Assembly (NCBI RefSeq): GCF_014230315.1
Contig: NZ_JACLAW010000006.1
Span: 62,001-126,000 of the forward strand
DNA length: 64,000 bases
Reading direction: 5' to 3'
From: Novosphingobium flavum
GTDB lineage: Bacteria > Pseudomonadota > Alphaproteobacteria > Sphingomonadales > Sphingomonadaceae
Shown here: in pieces, positions 1-6,363 of the stretch
Numbering within the stretch: position 1 is the first letter of the stretch
Layout of the letters: every line of letters begins with the position of its first letter
Notes under the pieces: model-generated
What the model saw: the letters and a program-made list of their open reading frames with translations, nothing else
What the model was told of the DNA's origin: nothing
Database searches by the model: none
Made by a program: the position numbers and the translations under genes

Positions 1-100
1 CGGTGGTGCCGACGTTGGCGAGGTTGTTGGCGATCACCCGCATCCGCTGGTCCTGGGCCTCGAGGCCGGTGCGGGCGACGTGAAGGGCGCTGGAAGGCAT
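1..100 (-). CDS. flgG: Flagellar distal rod protein FlgG, N-terminal fragment
   Basis: Only the first 33 codons lie in the window; the gene runs off the left edge. The start is the ATG whose complement is at 98-100. The peptide carries the flagellar rod/hook N-terminal signature with MRVIANNLANVGTT, typical of FlgG, the distal rod protein that assembles above FlgB/C/F in the periplasm. It follows flgF with a 21-nt gap and would be the last gene seen of the leftward flgBCDEFG operon. FlgG is favoured over FlgF or FlgE because both of those are already present upstream and because of the gene order. Confidence 0.85.
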   Translation of the reverse strand, partial: MPSSALHVARTGLEAQDQRMRVIANNLANVGTT

Positions 101-121
101 GGGTCTTTCTCCGGTGAATGC

Positions 122-865
122 TTACGACAGGCGCATGAGAGCGGTGCCGCCCTCGTCGATGTCCTTGGCGGTGCTGATCAGCTTGGTGCGGATGTCGAAC
201 AGGCGCTGGGCCTCGACCATCTCGACCAGCACTTCGCTGGGGTTGACGTTGGACGCCTCAAGGCTGCCGGGCACGATCCTGGCATCAAGGTCGGCGGGCA
301 GGGTGCCGCCGCCATAGACGCGGAAGGCCCCGTCCAGCCCCTTCTCGATCCTGCTGCCCTCGCGGCTGACCAGTTTGAGCCGGTCGACCCGCGCGGGCGG
401 TGCGTCGGGCGTGGCCGGATCGCGCACCAGTACCGATCCGTCCGGCCCGATCGAAACCTCGCCGCCCGGCGGCACGGTGATCGGCCCGTTCTCGCCGATC
501 ACTGGCAAGCCCTCGCCATTGGTGAGCGCGCCCCCGGCCGAAACCGAGAGGTCCCCGCGCCGGGTATAGACTTCCTCGCCCTCGGCCGACTGGACCGCCA
601 GCATGGTCTGCCCGGTCATGGCGATGTCGAGGCTCCGCCCGGTCTCGTTCAGCGCGCCCTGCTTCATCGAGGCGCCGCGCACCTCGGCATCGGTCATGGC
701 CCGCACTTCGAGCCCGTCCCCGTCCTTGATCGTCATCGGCGTGAACTGCAGCGTCTCGGCGCGAAAGCCGACCGTCTGCGTATTGGCCATGTTGTTGGCG
801 ATCACCCGCTGGCGCACCATCGAGTTGTTCATGCCGGAAAAGGCGGTGAAGATCAGGCGGTCCAT
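122..865 (-). CDS. flgF: Flagellar proximal rod protein FlgF
   Basis: This 247-residue protein is a rod component in the axial family. The N-terminus (MDRLIFTAFSGMNNSM, then VIANNMANTQTVGF) is the rod/hook N-terminal helix motif. The C-terminus, with NVNPSEVLVEMVEAQRLFDI, is the paired C-terminal coiled-coil motif that packs with it in the assembled rod. The length fits FlgF (about 240-250 residues). It lies 22 nt after flgE and before flgG in the leftward operon, so it is probably expressed from the sigma-54 promoter at 2886-2901. Confidence 0.93.
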   Translation of the reverse strand: MDRLIFTAFSGMNNSMVRQRVIANNMANTQTVGFRAETLQFTPMTIKDGDGLEVRAMTDAEVRGASMKQGALNETGRSLDIAMTGQTMLAVQSAEGEEVYTRRGDLSVSAGGALTNGEGLPVIGENGPITVPPGGEVSIGPDGSVLVRDPATPDAPPARVDRLKLVSREGSRIEKGLDGAFRVYGGGTLPADLDARIVPGSLEASNVNPSEVLVEMVEAQRLFDIRTKLISTAKDIDEGGTALMRLS

Positions 866-887
866 CGGGCCACTCCGTCAGCTGGGA

Positions 888-1700
888 TCAGGTGCGCAGG
901 TTGATAATGGTCTGCGAGATCTGGGTGGCCGTATCGATCGCCTTGGCATTGGCCTGGAAATCGCGCTGGGCGCTGATCAGGGCCACCAGCTCCTCGGCAA
1001 TGTCGACGTTCGACCGTTCGAGCGCGCCCGAGAGCAGCTCGCCGTACTGGCCGTTGCCCGGCTGGCCCAAGGTGGCCGCGCCCGAGATCCCGGTCGAGAC
1101 CCAGTTGGACGAGCCGACCTGCTTCAGCCCGCTCGGGGCGACGAAGGAGGCCAGCGCGATCTTGCCGATGATCGTGTTGCTGCCGTCGGCATAGGATGCG
1201 GTCACGTCGCCGTTGCCGCTCACGGTCACCCCGGCGAATTCGGCCCCGGCGGCATTGGTCGCGGGCACCTGGGCGTCGATCGGGGTGGTCGAGGTCACGG
1301 CGCCGGTCGCATCGACCGGGAAGACCTGCAGGCGGTTGTCCGAACCGTCGTGGACATAGCCCGCGCCGTCCATCGTGAAGCTGCCGTTGCGGGTATAGTA
1401 CGTCTGCCCCGTCGCGGCGTTGACCGTGGCGAAGAACCCGTCGCCATTGATCGCCACGTCGAGCGCCGAGCCGGTCTGGTCGATCGGCCCCAGCGCGAAG
1501 TTCTGCTTGATCGCCTCGACCGTGGCCCCGATCCCCTGGATCATCTTGGGGTTGGAATAGGCCGAACCGGCCACGATGTCGGCGAATTCGACCGTGCTCT
1601 TCTTGAAGCCGTTGGTCTCCGAATTGGCGATGTTGTGCGAGATCACGGAAAGGTCGGTCTGGGCGTTCTTCAGCCCGGTCAGCGAAGTGTAGAAAGACAT
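888..1700 (-). CDS. flgE: Flagellar hook protein FlgE (short form)
   Basis: The protein is 270 residues from the ATG at 1700, which has an AGGGAG ribosome site just upstream; an in-frame extension to 1772 is proline-rich and non-homologous, so it was left out. The N-terminus MSFYTSLTGLKNAQTDL followed by VISHNIANSETNGFKKS is diagnostic of hook protein FlgE. The C-terminal ALISAQRDFQANAKAI is the matching axial motif. Enteric FlgE is about 400 residues, so the surface-exposed middle domains are much reduced, as in some other alphaproteobacteria. It lies between flgD and flgF. Confidence 0.92.
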   Translation of the reverse strand: MSFYTSLTGLKNAQTDLSVISHNIANSETNGFKKSTVEFADIVAGSAYSNPKMIQGIGATVEAIKQNFALGPIDQTGSALDVAINGDGFFATVNAATGQTYYTRNGSFTMDGAGYVHDGSDNRLQVFPVDATGAVTSTTPIDAQVPATNAAGAEFAGVTVSGNGDVTASYADGSNTIIGKIALASFVAPSGLKQVGSSNWVSTGISGAATLGQPGNGQYGELLSGALERSNVDIAEELVALISAQRDFQANAKAIDTATQISQTIINLRT

Positions 1701-1716
1701 CGGTTTGCTCCCTTGC

Positions 1717-2070
1717 TCAGGCGGTTGTCGTGGTGGTGGCGGCGGCGCTCGCGGCGGCGTTGCCGCTGGCAACGGCCAGCGTCGCCTCCTGGGCTGCCAC
1801 CACGGCGTCGAGCTTGTCGGCGATCACCGCCAGCTTCTCGTTGAGGGCGGAGACCCCGTCGTTCATCTCGGTCGTCTGCGAGAGCGAGGTGAACTGGGCC
1901 ATCTGCGCCAGCATCTGGGTGTTGTCGGTCGGGTTGAACGGGTCCTGCTGCTGAAGCTGGGTAGTCATCAGCTTGAGGAAGTCGCTCGAGCCGAGCGAGG
2001 ACAGCCCGCCCGAAGACGCGCTGGACGAAGTGGCCGAAGTGGCCGCCGAAGTGTTGGAAATCGTGGTCAT
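1717..2070 (-). CDS. flgD: Hook-capping protein FlgD, short form without the C-terminal domain
   Basis: FlgD forms the cap under which hook subunits polymerise. Residues 27-75 hold the conserved FlgD N-terminal core, with SDFLKLMTTQLQQQDPFNPTDN and TQMLAQMAQFTSLSQT. The protein then ends at 117 residues in an Ala/Thr-rich tail, whereas typical FlgD is about 220 residues with Ig-like and tudor-like C-terminal domains. No continuation is apparent before flgE starts 17 nt downstream, so this looks like a real short form. It overlaps flgC by 4 nt, suggesting translational coupling. Confidence 0.88.
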   Translation of the reverse strand: MTTISNTSAATSATSSSASSGGLSSLGSSDFLKLMTTQLQQQDPFNPTDNTQMLAQMAQFTSLSQTTEMNDGVSALNEKLAVIADKLDAVVAAQEATLAVASGNAAASAAATTTTTA

Positions 2071-2492
2071 TTCATCCTCATCGTGTCGAGCATCAGCTGC
2101 TTGGCGGTGGAAAGGGCCTCGACCAGGTTCTGGTACTGGCGCGAGGAGTCGAGCATCTCGACCATCTCGGCGTTCTCATCGACCGGGGCAGTCCAGACGT
2201 CGCCGTTGGCATCGGCCAGCGGGTGGTCGGGATTGTGTTCGCGGATCGGCTGGGCGGTCGATTGGACCACGCCGCGCACGTCCACGGTGGCCAGCCCGCT
2301 CTGCTGGTCGAGCGCGGCGGCGAAGACCGGGCGGATCGGGCGATAGGATGCCTCGGCGCTGCCGCTCACGGTCCCGGCATTGGCCAGGTTCGATGCCGCC
2401 GCGTTCATCCGCACCAGCTGGGCGGAAAGCCCGCGCTGGGCGAGGCCGAACAGGGTGAGGGGGGCGCCATTGGTGGAGTTGGGGCCGCTCAT
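2067..2492 (-). CDS. flgC: Flagellar proximal rod protein FlgC
   Basis: This 141-residue rod protein has the N-terminal axial motif (FGLAQRGLSAQLVRMNAAASNLANA) and the FlgC-type C-terminus ending SRQYQNLVEALSTAKQLMLDTMRMK. The length matches FlgC (about 135-140). The usual FlgC hexapeptide around the NLAN motif is slightly diverged, and the internal PDHPLADANGDVW segment is FlgC-like. It starts one nucleotide before the flgB stop in the leftward operon flgB-flgC-flgD and overlaps flgD. Confidence 0.9.
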   Translation of the reverse strand: MSGPNSTNGAPLTLFGLAQRGLSAQLVRMNAAASNLANAGTVSGSAEASYRPIRPVFAAALDQQSGLATVDVRGVVQSTAQPIREHNPDHPLADANGDVWTAPVDENAEMVEMLDSSRQYQNLVEALSTAKQLMLDTMRMK

Positions 2493-2493
2493 C

Positions 2494-2841
2494 TCACTCG
2501 CCCTTCAGCGCGCGGGTCACGGTTTCGACCCGGCCCTTGATGAACTGGAGCGTGGCCGAATAACCGACCGCGTTTTCGGAGAAGGCGGTCTGCTCGGTCA
2601 TCATCTCGACCGTGTTGCCATCGAGGCTGGGCATGGTCGGCACGCGAAACCGCGTCGCGCCGGAAACCGCCTGGTCGGTGCTGGCCCCGCCCTCGCTGGC
2701 TTTGAGCGCGGCGGCGAAGTCGATGTCACGCGCCTTGTAGCCGGGGGTCGCCGCATTGGCGATGTTGGAGGTGATCAGCCCCATGCGCTGCGAGCGCAGC
2801 GCCAGGGCCGTCCCATGAATGCCGAACAGGGTCTCGCTCAC
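2494..2841 (-). CDS. flgB: Flagellar proximal rod protein FlgB
   Basis: FlgB is the most proximal rod subunit. This 115-residue protein shows the characteristic sequence LRSQRMGLITSNIANAATPGYKARDIDFAAAL, the FlgB N-terminal signature with the NIANAATPGYKA motif. The C-terminus (YSATLQFIKGRVETVTRALKGE) fits the family. It is the first gene of the leftward arm, 45 nt downstream of a consensus sigma-54 promoter on the same strand, so the whole flgB-to-flgG operon is probably RpoN-dependent. Confidence 0.92.
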   Translation of the reverse strand: MSETLFGIHGTALALRSQRMGLITSNIANAATPGYKARDIDFAAALKASEGGASTDQAVSGATRFRVPTMPSLDGNTVEMMTEQTAFSENAVGYSATLQFIKGRVETVTRALKGE

Positions 2842-2885
2842 GTCTGCCGTCCTCTTGCGATGGCGGAATGGATCGTCGTGGGATT

Positions 2886-2901
2886 AGCAAGCGCCGTGCC
2901 A
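2886..2901 (-). promoter_or_regulatory. Sigma-54 promoter for the flgB operon
   Basis: Read on the minus strand the sequence is TGGCACG-GCGC-TTGCT, an exact match to the RpoN consensus TGGCACG-N4-TTGCW with GG at -24 and GC at -12. It ends 45 nt before the flgB start. Two further sites of the same form are found at 4153-4168 and 5434-5449, all facing flagellar genes. Confidence 0.85.
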
Positions 2902-3044
2902 AACGCGCATTTCCGCCGCTTTCGCCCGCACCGGCAGCGCCATCCGGCAGGCCCTTGCCGGGCGGCGGCAAAATGGCGCCGCGCCCCTGAATATGCCGCC
3001 GCTCCTGCCGTTCTCAGGAGCACCCCAAAGGATATTGCCCCGCG

Positions 3045-3707
3045 ATGCCGCTTCCCCTGATCGATGGACTCTCGGCCCTGATCGTGTTCGGGGGCACGCT
3101 CCTCGCCACCCTGCTGCGCTCGGGCTGGCGCGAGAGCGCCCTGGCCCTGCGCGCGGCGCTGGCCGCCTTCGGCCCCGGCTTCAGCGCCGAACGCACGCGG
3201 GGCGAACTGGCCGCCCAGGTCCGCGCGATCCGCGAGGACGGCGTGCTGCGCGCCCGCCGCCGCCCGGTGGGAGACCGCGAGTTCGACGAGGCGACCGACG
3301 CCCTGATCCAGCACCGCTCGATCCCCGCGCTGCTCGCCGCGCATGAGAAGCACAAGGCCCGCCGCCTCGGCGAAGCCGCGCTCGCCATGCGGGTGCTTGC
3401 CCAGTCGGCCGAACTGGCCCCGGTCTGCGGCATGGTCGGAACGCTGGTGGCGCTGAGCCGCTTGCCCGCCACGTCCGGGCCCGAGGCGATAACCGGCGCG
3501 GTCGGCATGGCGGTCGTCACCACGCTGTACGGGCTCCTCGCCGCCAACCTCGTTCTCGCCCCGCTCGCCCGGAAAGTCGAACGCGCCGCCCGCGCCGAAG
3601 ACGCCGCGCGCGAGGAAGTGACCGAATGGATCGCCGCGCAGGTGGCCGAAGGAATGCCTCACCTGCGCGCGGCTCCCGTTCACCACCACCACGAAGCGGC
3701 TGCCTGA
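3045..3707 (+). CDS. MotA/TolQ/ExbB-family proton-channel protein
   Basis: This 220-residue membrane protein has a first hydrophobic helix at residues 8-25, a long cytoplasmic segment rich in Arg/Glu (26-120), and two helices at about 124-140 and 148-172. The APVCGMVGTLVAL segment and the final VLAPLA carry the two prolines that match the conserved MotA prolines near the stator channel. Only three helices are clear, which resembles TolQ/ExbB more than four-helix MotA. It is divergent from flgB and overlaps the next gene by one base (TGATG), so the two are probably coupled. A stator role is inferred from neighbours. The C-terminus has four consecutive histidines. Confidence 0.75.
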   Translation: MPLPLIDGLSALIVFGGTLLATLLRSGWRESALALRAALAAFGPGFSAERTRGELAAQVRAIREDGVLRARRRPVGDREFDEATDALIQHRSIPALLAAHEKHKARRLGEAALAMRVLAQSAELAPVCGMVGTLVALSRLPATSGPEAITGAVGMAVVTTLYGLLAANLVLAPLARKVERAARAEDAAREEVTEWIAAQVAEGMPHLRAAPVHHHHEAAA

Positions 3708-4144
3708 TGACCGGCGCGGAGTTTCCCGCCTCCGATCCGCTCGGCTCGGTCCAGGTCCGCGCCGGGCTCGGCTGGCAATATGCCCTGGCCGATCTCGCCC
3801 TGATCCTGTTCCTCGTCACCGCCTCGGCGCTCGCCCGGCAGCAGCCGCCCGCGCCGCCTGCCGTCACCTCCGCGCCCACGGCGCCCGCTCTGGCCGATCC
3901 CGTCGCCGTCTGGCGCGCCGGCCCCGGCGGCCCCAGCCTCGAAACGTGGCTTGCCGGCCAGACCCTCGACCCGCGCCAGCGCCTGACCATCGTCGCGCGC
4001 TATTCCGGCGGCCATGCGCAGGAAGCCTTCGCCCGCGCGCAAGGGGTGATGGCCGAAGTGAAAGTCCTGCCCCGCTCGACCCGGATGGTGGTCGAACCCG
4101 CCCCGATGGACGACCTCTCCGCCACGCTCACGTGGGATAGCTGA
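3707..4144 (+). CDS. Short MotB/ExbD-like single-pass membrane protein
   Basis: The protein has 145 residues, starting at an ATG that overlaps the stop of the upstream channel gene. One transmembrane helix (about residues 25-42) contains Asp29 in the context ALADLALILFLV, the position expected for the proton-carrying aspartate of MotB, TolR and ExbD. A Pro/Ala linker follows. Residues 78-145 are a small soluble domain in which RLTIVARYSGG and AFARAQGVMAEV faintly resemble half of an OmpA-like peptidoglycan-binding fold. Full MotB is about 250-300 residues, so this would be a minimal version. Function is inferred from the helix Asp and the pairing; no family was firmly recognised. Confidence 0.6.
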   Translation: MTGAEFPASDPLGSVQVRAGLGWQYALADLALILFLVTASALARQQPPAPPAVTSAPTAPALADPVAVWRAGPGGPSLETWLAGQTLDPRQRLTIVARYSGGHAQEAFARAQGVMAEVKVLPRSTRMVVEPAPMDDLSATLTWDS

Positions 4145-4152
4145 ACCCGCGA

Positions 4153-4168
4153 TGGCACGGCCCTTGCA
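4153..4168 (+). promoter_or_regulatory. Sigma-54 promoter upstream of flgA
   Basis: The sequence TGGCACG-GCCC-TTGCA matches the RpoN -24/-12 consensus exactly. It lies just after the stop of the MotB-like gene and ends 60 nt before the flgA ATG. Confidence 0.85.
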
Positions 4169-4228
4169 GCAAGTGCGGCGATAGAGTGCGGCAACGCCCG
4201 TTGCACTCCCGTTGCAGAGGCTTTGCAA

Positions 4229-4720
4229 ATGACCCCTATCGCCGCGCTTCTTTTCGCCGCCGCCACCGCTTTTGCCGATCCCGCCGCGATCGACCAGACC
4301 GTGGCCGAATTCACCGGCGCTCCGCTCGGCACCCCCGGCGGGGCCGCGCAAGGCGTTGATCGCAGGCTGAAACTCGCCGCCTGCCGCAATCCGCTCAGCC
4401 TCGGCTGGTATGCCGGGCGGCGCGATACGGTGCTGGTCCAGTGCCCCGACGCGGCCGGCTGGCGCCTCTTCGTGCCGCTCCTGCAAAATGCGCTGGCACC
4501 CGCGCAGGCGGCCCCGGCAATCCTGCGCGGAGAGGCCGTGACAATCCTCATCTCGGGTGAGGGCTTCACCGTCTTCCAGCCCGGCCAGGCGCTCGACGGG
4601 GGCGCCGTAGGCTCCTGGATTCGCGTGAAAAATGCAGCTTCCGCCGGCGCCGAGCCGGTCCGCGCCCGGATCGTCCGCCCCGGCCTCGTCCGGCTCGATC
4701 TCGGCACCGATTTGCCGTAA
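4229..4720 (+). CDS. flgA: Flagellar P-ring assembly chaperone FlgA
   Basis: The protein has 163 residues from the ATG at 4229; a TTG six bases earlier is possible, but AGAGG at 4216-4220 is better spaced for the ATG. A short signal peptide (TPIAALLFAAATAFA) sends it to the periplasm. The C-terminal half contains the SAF-like FlgA core (PAILRGEAVTILISGEGFTV, then AVGSWIRVKNAASG-like text). FlgA chaperones FlgI during P-ring assembly. The two-residue-spaced Cys residues in LAACRNPL and VQCPD are typical of periplasmic FlgA. It is preceded by a sigma-54 promoter. Confidence 0.85.
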   Translation: MTPIAALLFAAATAFADPAAIDQTVAEFTGAPLGTPGGAAQGVDRRLKLAACRNPLSLGWYAGRRDTVLVQCPDAAGWRLFVPLLQNALAPAQAAPAILRGEAVTILISGEGFTVFQPGQALDGGAVGSWIRVKNAASAGAEPVRARIVRPGLVRLDLGTDLP

Positions 4721-4800
4721 CCCGGCAAATTATTACCGCATCCCTTAAACGGACCTAGCGGCCGCCGTTCTCTCACCTGAGAACACACGGAGCGGCCACC

Positions 4801-5100
4801 ATGCCTATCGAATCCAGCCAGAACATACCGGGTGTCCGACCGGTCGGCGCCATGGATGCCCGTATCGCCCGGACCGCCGCCGGTGCGAAGGACGGCGCTG
4901 CGAGCGCGGCCGCAACCGGCGCGAGCGAACAGGTCACCTATCAGCCGAGTGAGGCGCTCGACCCGGGCCAGGCCCCGGTCGATGCCGAGCGCGTCGCGGT
5001 TATCCGCCACGCGATCGAATCCGGCACTTACCCGGTCATTCCCACCAAGATCGCCGACGCGATGATCGCGGCCGGCATGCTGCTGAGGGCCCAGGCATGA
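4801..5100 (+). CDS. flgM: Anti-sigma-28 factor FlgM
   Basis: This 99-residue protein has a disordered, Ala-rich N-terminal half and a conserved C-terminal helical segment, VDAERVAVIRHAIESGTYPVIPTKIADAMI, which is the FlgM sigma-28-binding region. It would hold FliA (8469-9209) inactive until it is exported through the finished hook. Start at 4801 is preceded by CGGAG. It overlaps flgN by 4 nt (ATGA). A TAAA at 4746 followed about 14 nt later by GCCG is a weak sigma-28 promoter candidate. Confidence 0.88.
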   Translation: MPIESSQNIPGVRPVGAMDARIARTAAGAKDGAASAAATGASEQVTYQPSEALDPGQAPVDAERVAVIRHAIESGTYPVIPTKIADAMIAAGMLLRAQA

Positions 5101-5426
5101 GCATTCCCACCCTGCGCGATAGGCTGCGGCAGATGGTTGCCGCGCTGGAAACCGAACGGCAGGCGCTTGCCGGGCTCGACCTTGACCAGATCATGGCCAG
5201 CTCGCTCGAAAAGAACGGCCTGTGCGATGCTCTCTCGAGCGCCAACCCGGCCGAGGTCGACGACGAATGCCGCGGCCTGCTCGAAGCCGCACGGCGCCTG
5301 AACGAGGTAAACCGGCAGGTTCGCAACCTGATTGCGGCCAATGTCTCGGCCCGCCTCGATGCGCTGGTCGGCTCGCCCCAGCTTTACCGGGCCACCCCCG
5401 CCTATGCCTATGCCGGAGCGCGCTGA
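5097..5426 (+). CDS. flgN: FlgN-type flagellar export chaperone
   Basis: This is a 109-residue, largely helical protein coupled to flgM by a 4-nt overlap. FlgN family members are poorly conserved; the call rests on position directly after flgM, the all-helical make-up, the size, and the segment EAARRLNEVNRQVRNLIAANV, which is FlgN-like (leucine/asparagine heptads near the C-terminus). FlgN binds the hook-filament junction proteins FlgK and FlgL in the cytoplasm and delivers them to the export gate. Those genes are not in the window. Confidence 0.72.
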   Translation: MSIPTLRDRLRQMVAALETERQALAGLDLDQIMASSLEKNGLCDALSSANPAEVDDECRGLLEAARRLNEVNRQVRNLIAANVSARLDALVGSPQLYRATPAYAYAGAR

Positions 5427-5433
5427 ATCGATT

Positions 5434-5449
5434 TGGCACGCCCCTTGCT
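5434..5449 (+). promoter_or_regulatory. Sigma-54 promoter upstream of the transglycosylase-flhA-fliA operon
   Basis: TGGCACG-CCCC-TTGCT matches the RpoN consensus. It lies 38 nt before the TTG start at 5488, eight bases after the flgN stop, and probably drives the lytic transglycosylase, flhA and fliA together. Confidence 0.82.
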
Positions 5450-5487
5450 GAACCGGTCCCCGAGGCAATCGCACTCGGGGATTTGGC

Positions 5488-6360
5488 TTGAGCGAGATAT
5501 CATCTTCCGGCGTTAACTCGGCAGGCAGCGCAACAGCCGCCCCTGCCGCCGTTGCCAGGGCGGCCATCGCCCGCGCCGCCAATGCCACCGGGGTCGATTT
5601 CGACTACCTGCTGGCCCAGGCCAAGCTCGAATCCGGGCTCGACCCGCACGCCCGCTCGGGCAGCTCCAGCGCCACCGGGCTTTACCAGTTCCTCGGCTCG
5701 ACCTGGATCGATACCCTGAAGAAGCACGGCGCCGAGCACGGCCTCGGCTGGGCGGGCGCTGCGGCGTCCGATCCGGCCATGCGCGCCCAGATCATGGCCC
5801 TGCGCCACGATCCCCAGGCCTCGGCGCTGATGGCCGCCGAACTCGCCAGCGATAACAAGGCTGCCCTTTCCGGCCATCTGGGCCGCGAACCCGATGCCGC
5901 CGAACTTTACCTCGCCCACTTCCTCGGCGCGCAGGGGGCAGGGCAATTCCTCTCGGCCCTCGCCAGTGATCCTTCGCAAAGCGCCGCTTCCGTGCTGCCC
6001 GCCGCCGCGGCGACCAACCGCGCGATCTTCTTCTCCCCCTCCGGCCCCCGCTCGGTGAGCGAGGTGATGAGCCTGCTGCGCAGCCGCGTTGCCGGCGCCA
6101 TGGAAGGCGGCGACGCCTCGCAATGGGCGAACGCCATGCCTTACGGTGCGAGCCCTGCCTCCGCAGCCGCCGCCCCGCAATTCACCGGCGGCCCGGTCGC
6201 CCGTGCGTTCCAGGCGGCCGCCCAAGGCGCGCAGGCCCCGACCTCGATGGCCGAGACCCTGCGCCAGACCTTCAACCTTGGCGGCAACGCCAGCGGCGAG
6301 GGTGCAGCCCCGGCCAATGTCGCCGCCGCCTATCACCGCCTCTCGGCCCTGGGATTCTAA
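5488..6360 (+). CDS. Flagellar lytic transglycosylase (SLT domain, FlgJ/SltF-like role)
   Basis: The protein is 290 residues from a TTG start with GGGG seven bases upstream; no closer ATG exists. Residues about 35-80 form the SLT catalytic core, with AKLESGLDPHARSGSSSATGLYQF containing the catalytic Glu of the ES motif and the GLYQF substrate motif. It would cut peptidoglycan to let the rod through. It lies behind a sigma-54 promoter and 3 nt before flhA, so a flagellar role is well supported. There is no FlgJ rod-scaffold domain, and the C-terminal half is Ala-rich and low in complexity. No clear signal peptide is seen, suggesting another export route. Confidence 0.8.
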   Translation: MSEISSSGVNSAGSATAAPAAVARAAIARAANATGVDFDYLLAQAKLESGLDPHARSGSSSATGLYQFLGSTWIDTLKKHGAEHGLGWAGAAASDPAMRAQIMALRHDPQASALMAAELASDNKAALSGHLGREPDAAELYLAHFLGAQGAGQFLSALASDPSQSAASVLPAAAATNRAIFFSPSGPRSVSEVMSLLRSRVAGAMEGGDASQWANAMPYGASPASAAAAPQFTGGPVARAFQAAAQGAQAPTSMAETLRQTFNLGGNASGEGAAPANVAAAYHRLSALGF

Positions 6361-6363
6361 GCC

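Noticed and set aside
2945..2959. Sigma-54-like site before the MotA/TolQ-like gene (CGGCAGG...TTGCC)
   Set aside because: The spacing between the GG and GC elements is one base short of the required ten, so it is unlikely to work.
4746..4771. Sigma-28 promoter before flgM
   Set aside because: TAAA and GCCG are present, but the rest of the -10 (GATAA) is not matched; too weak to list as a feature.
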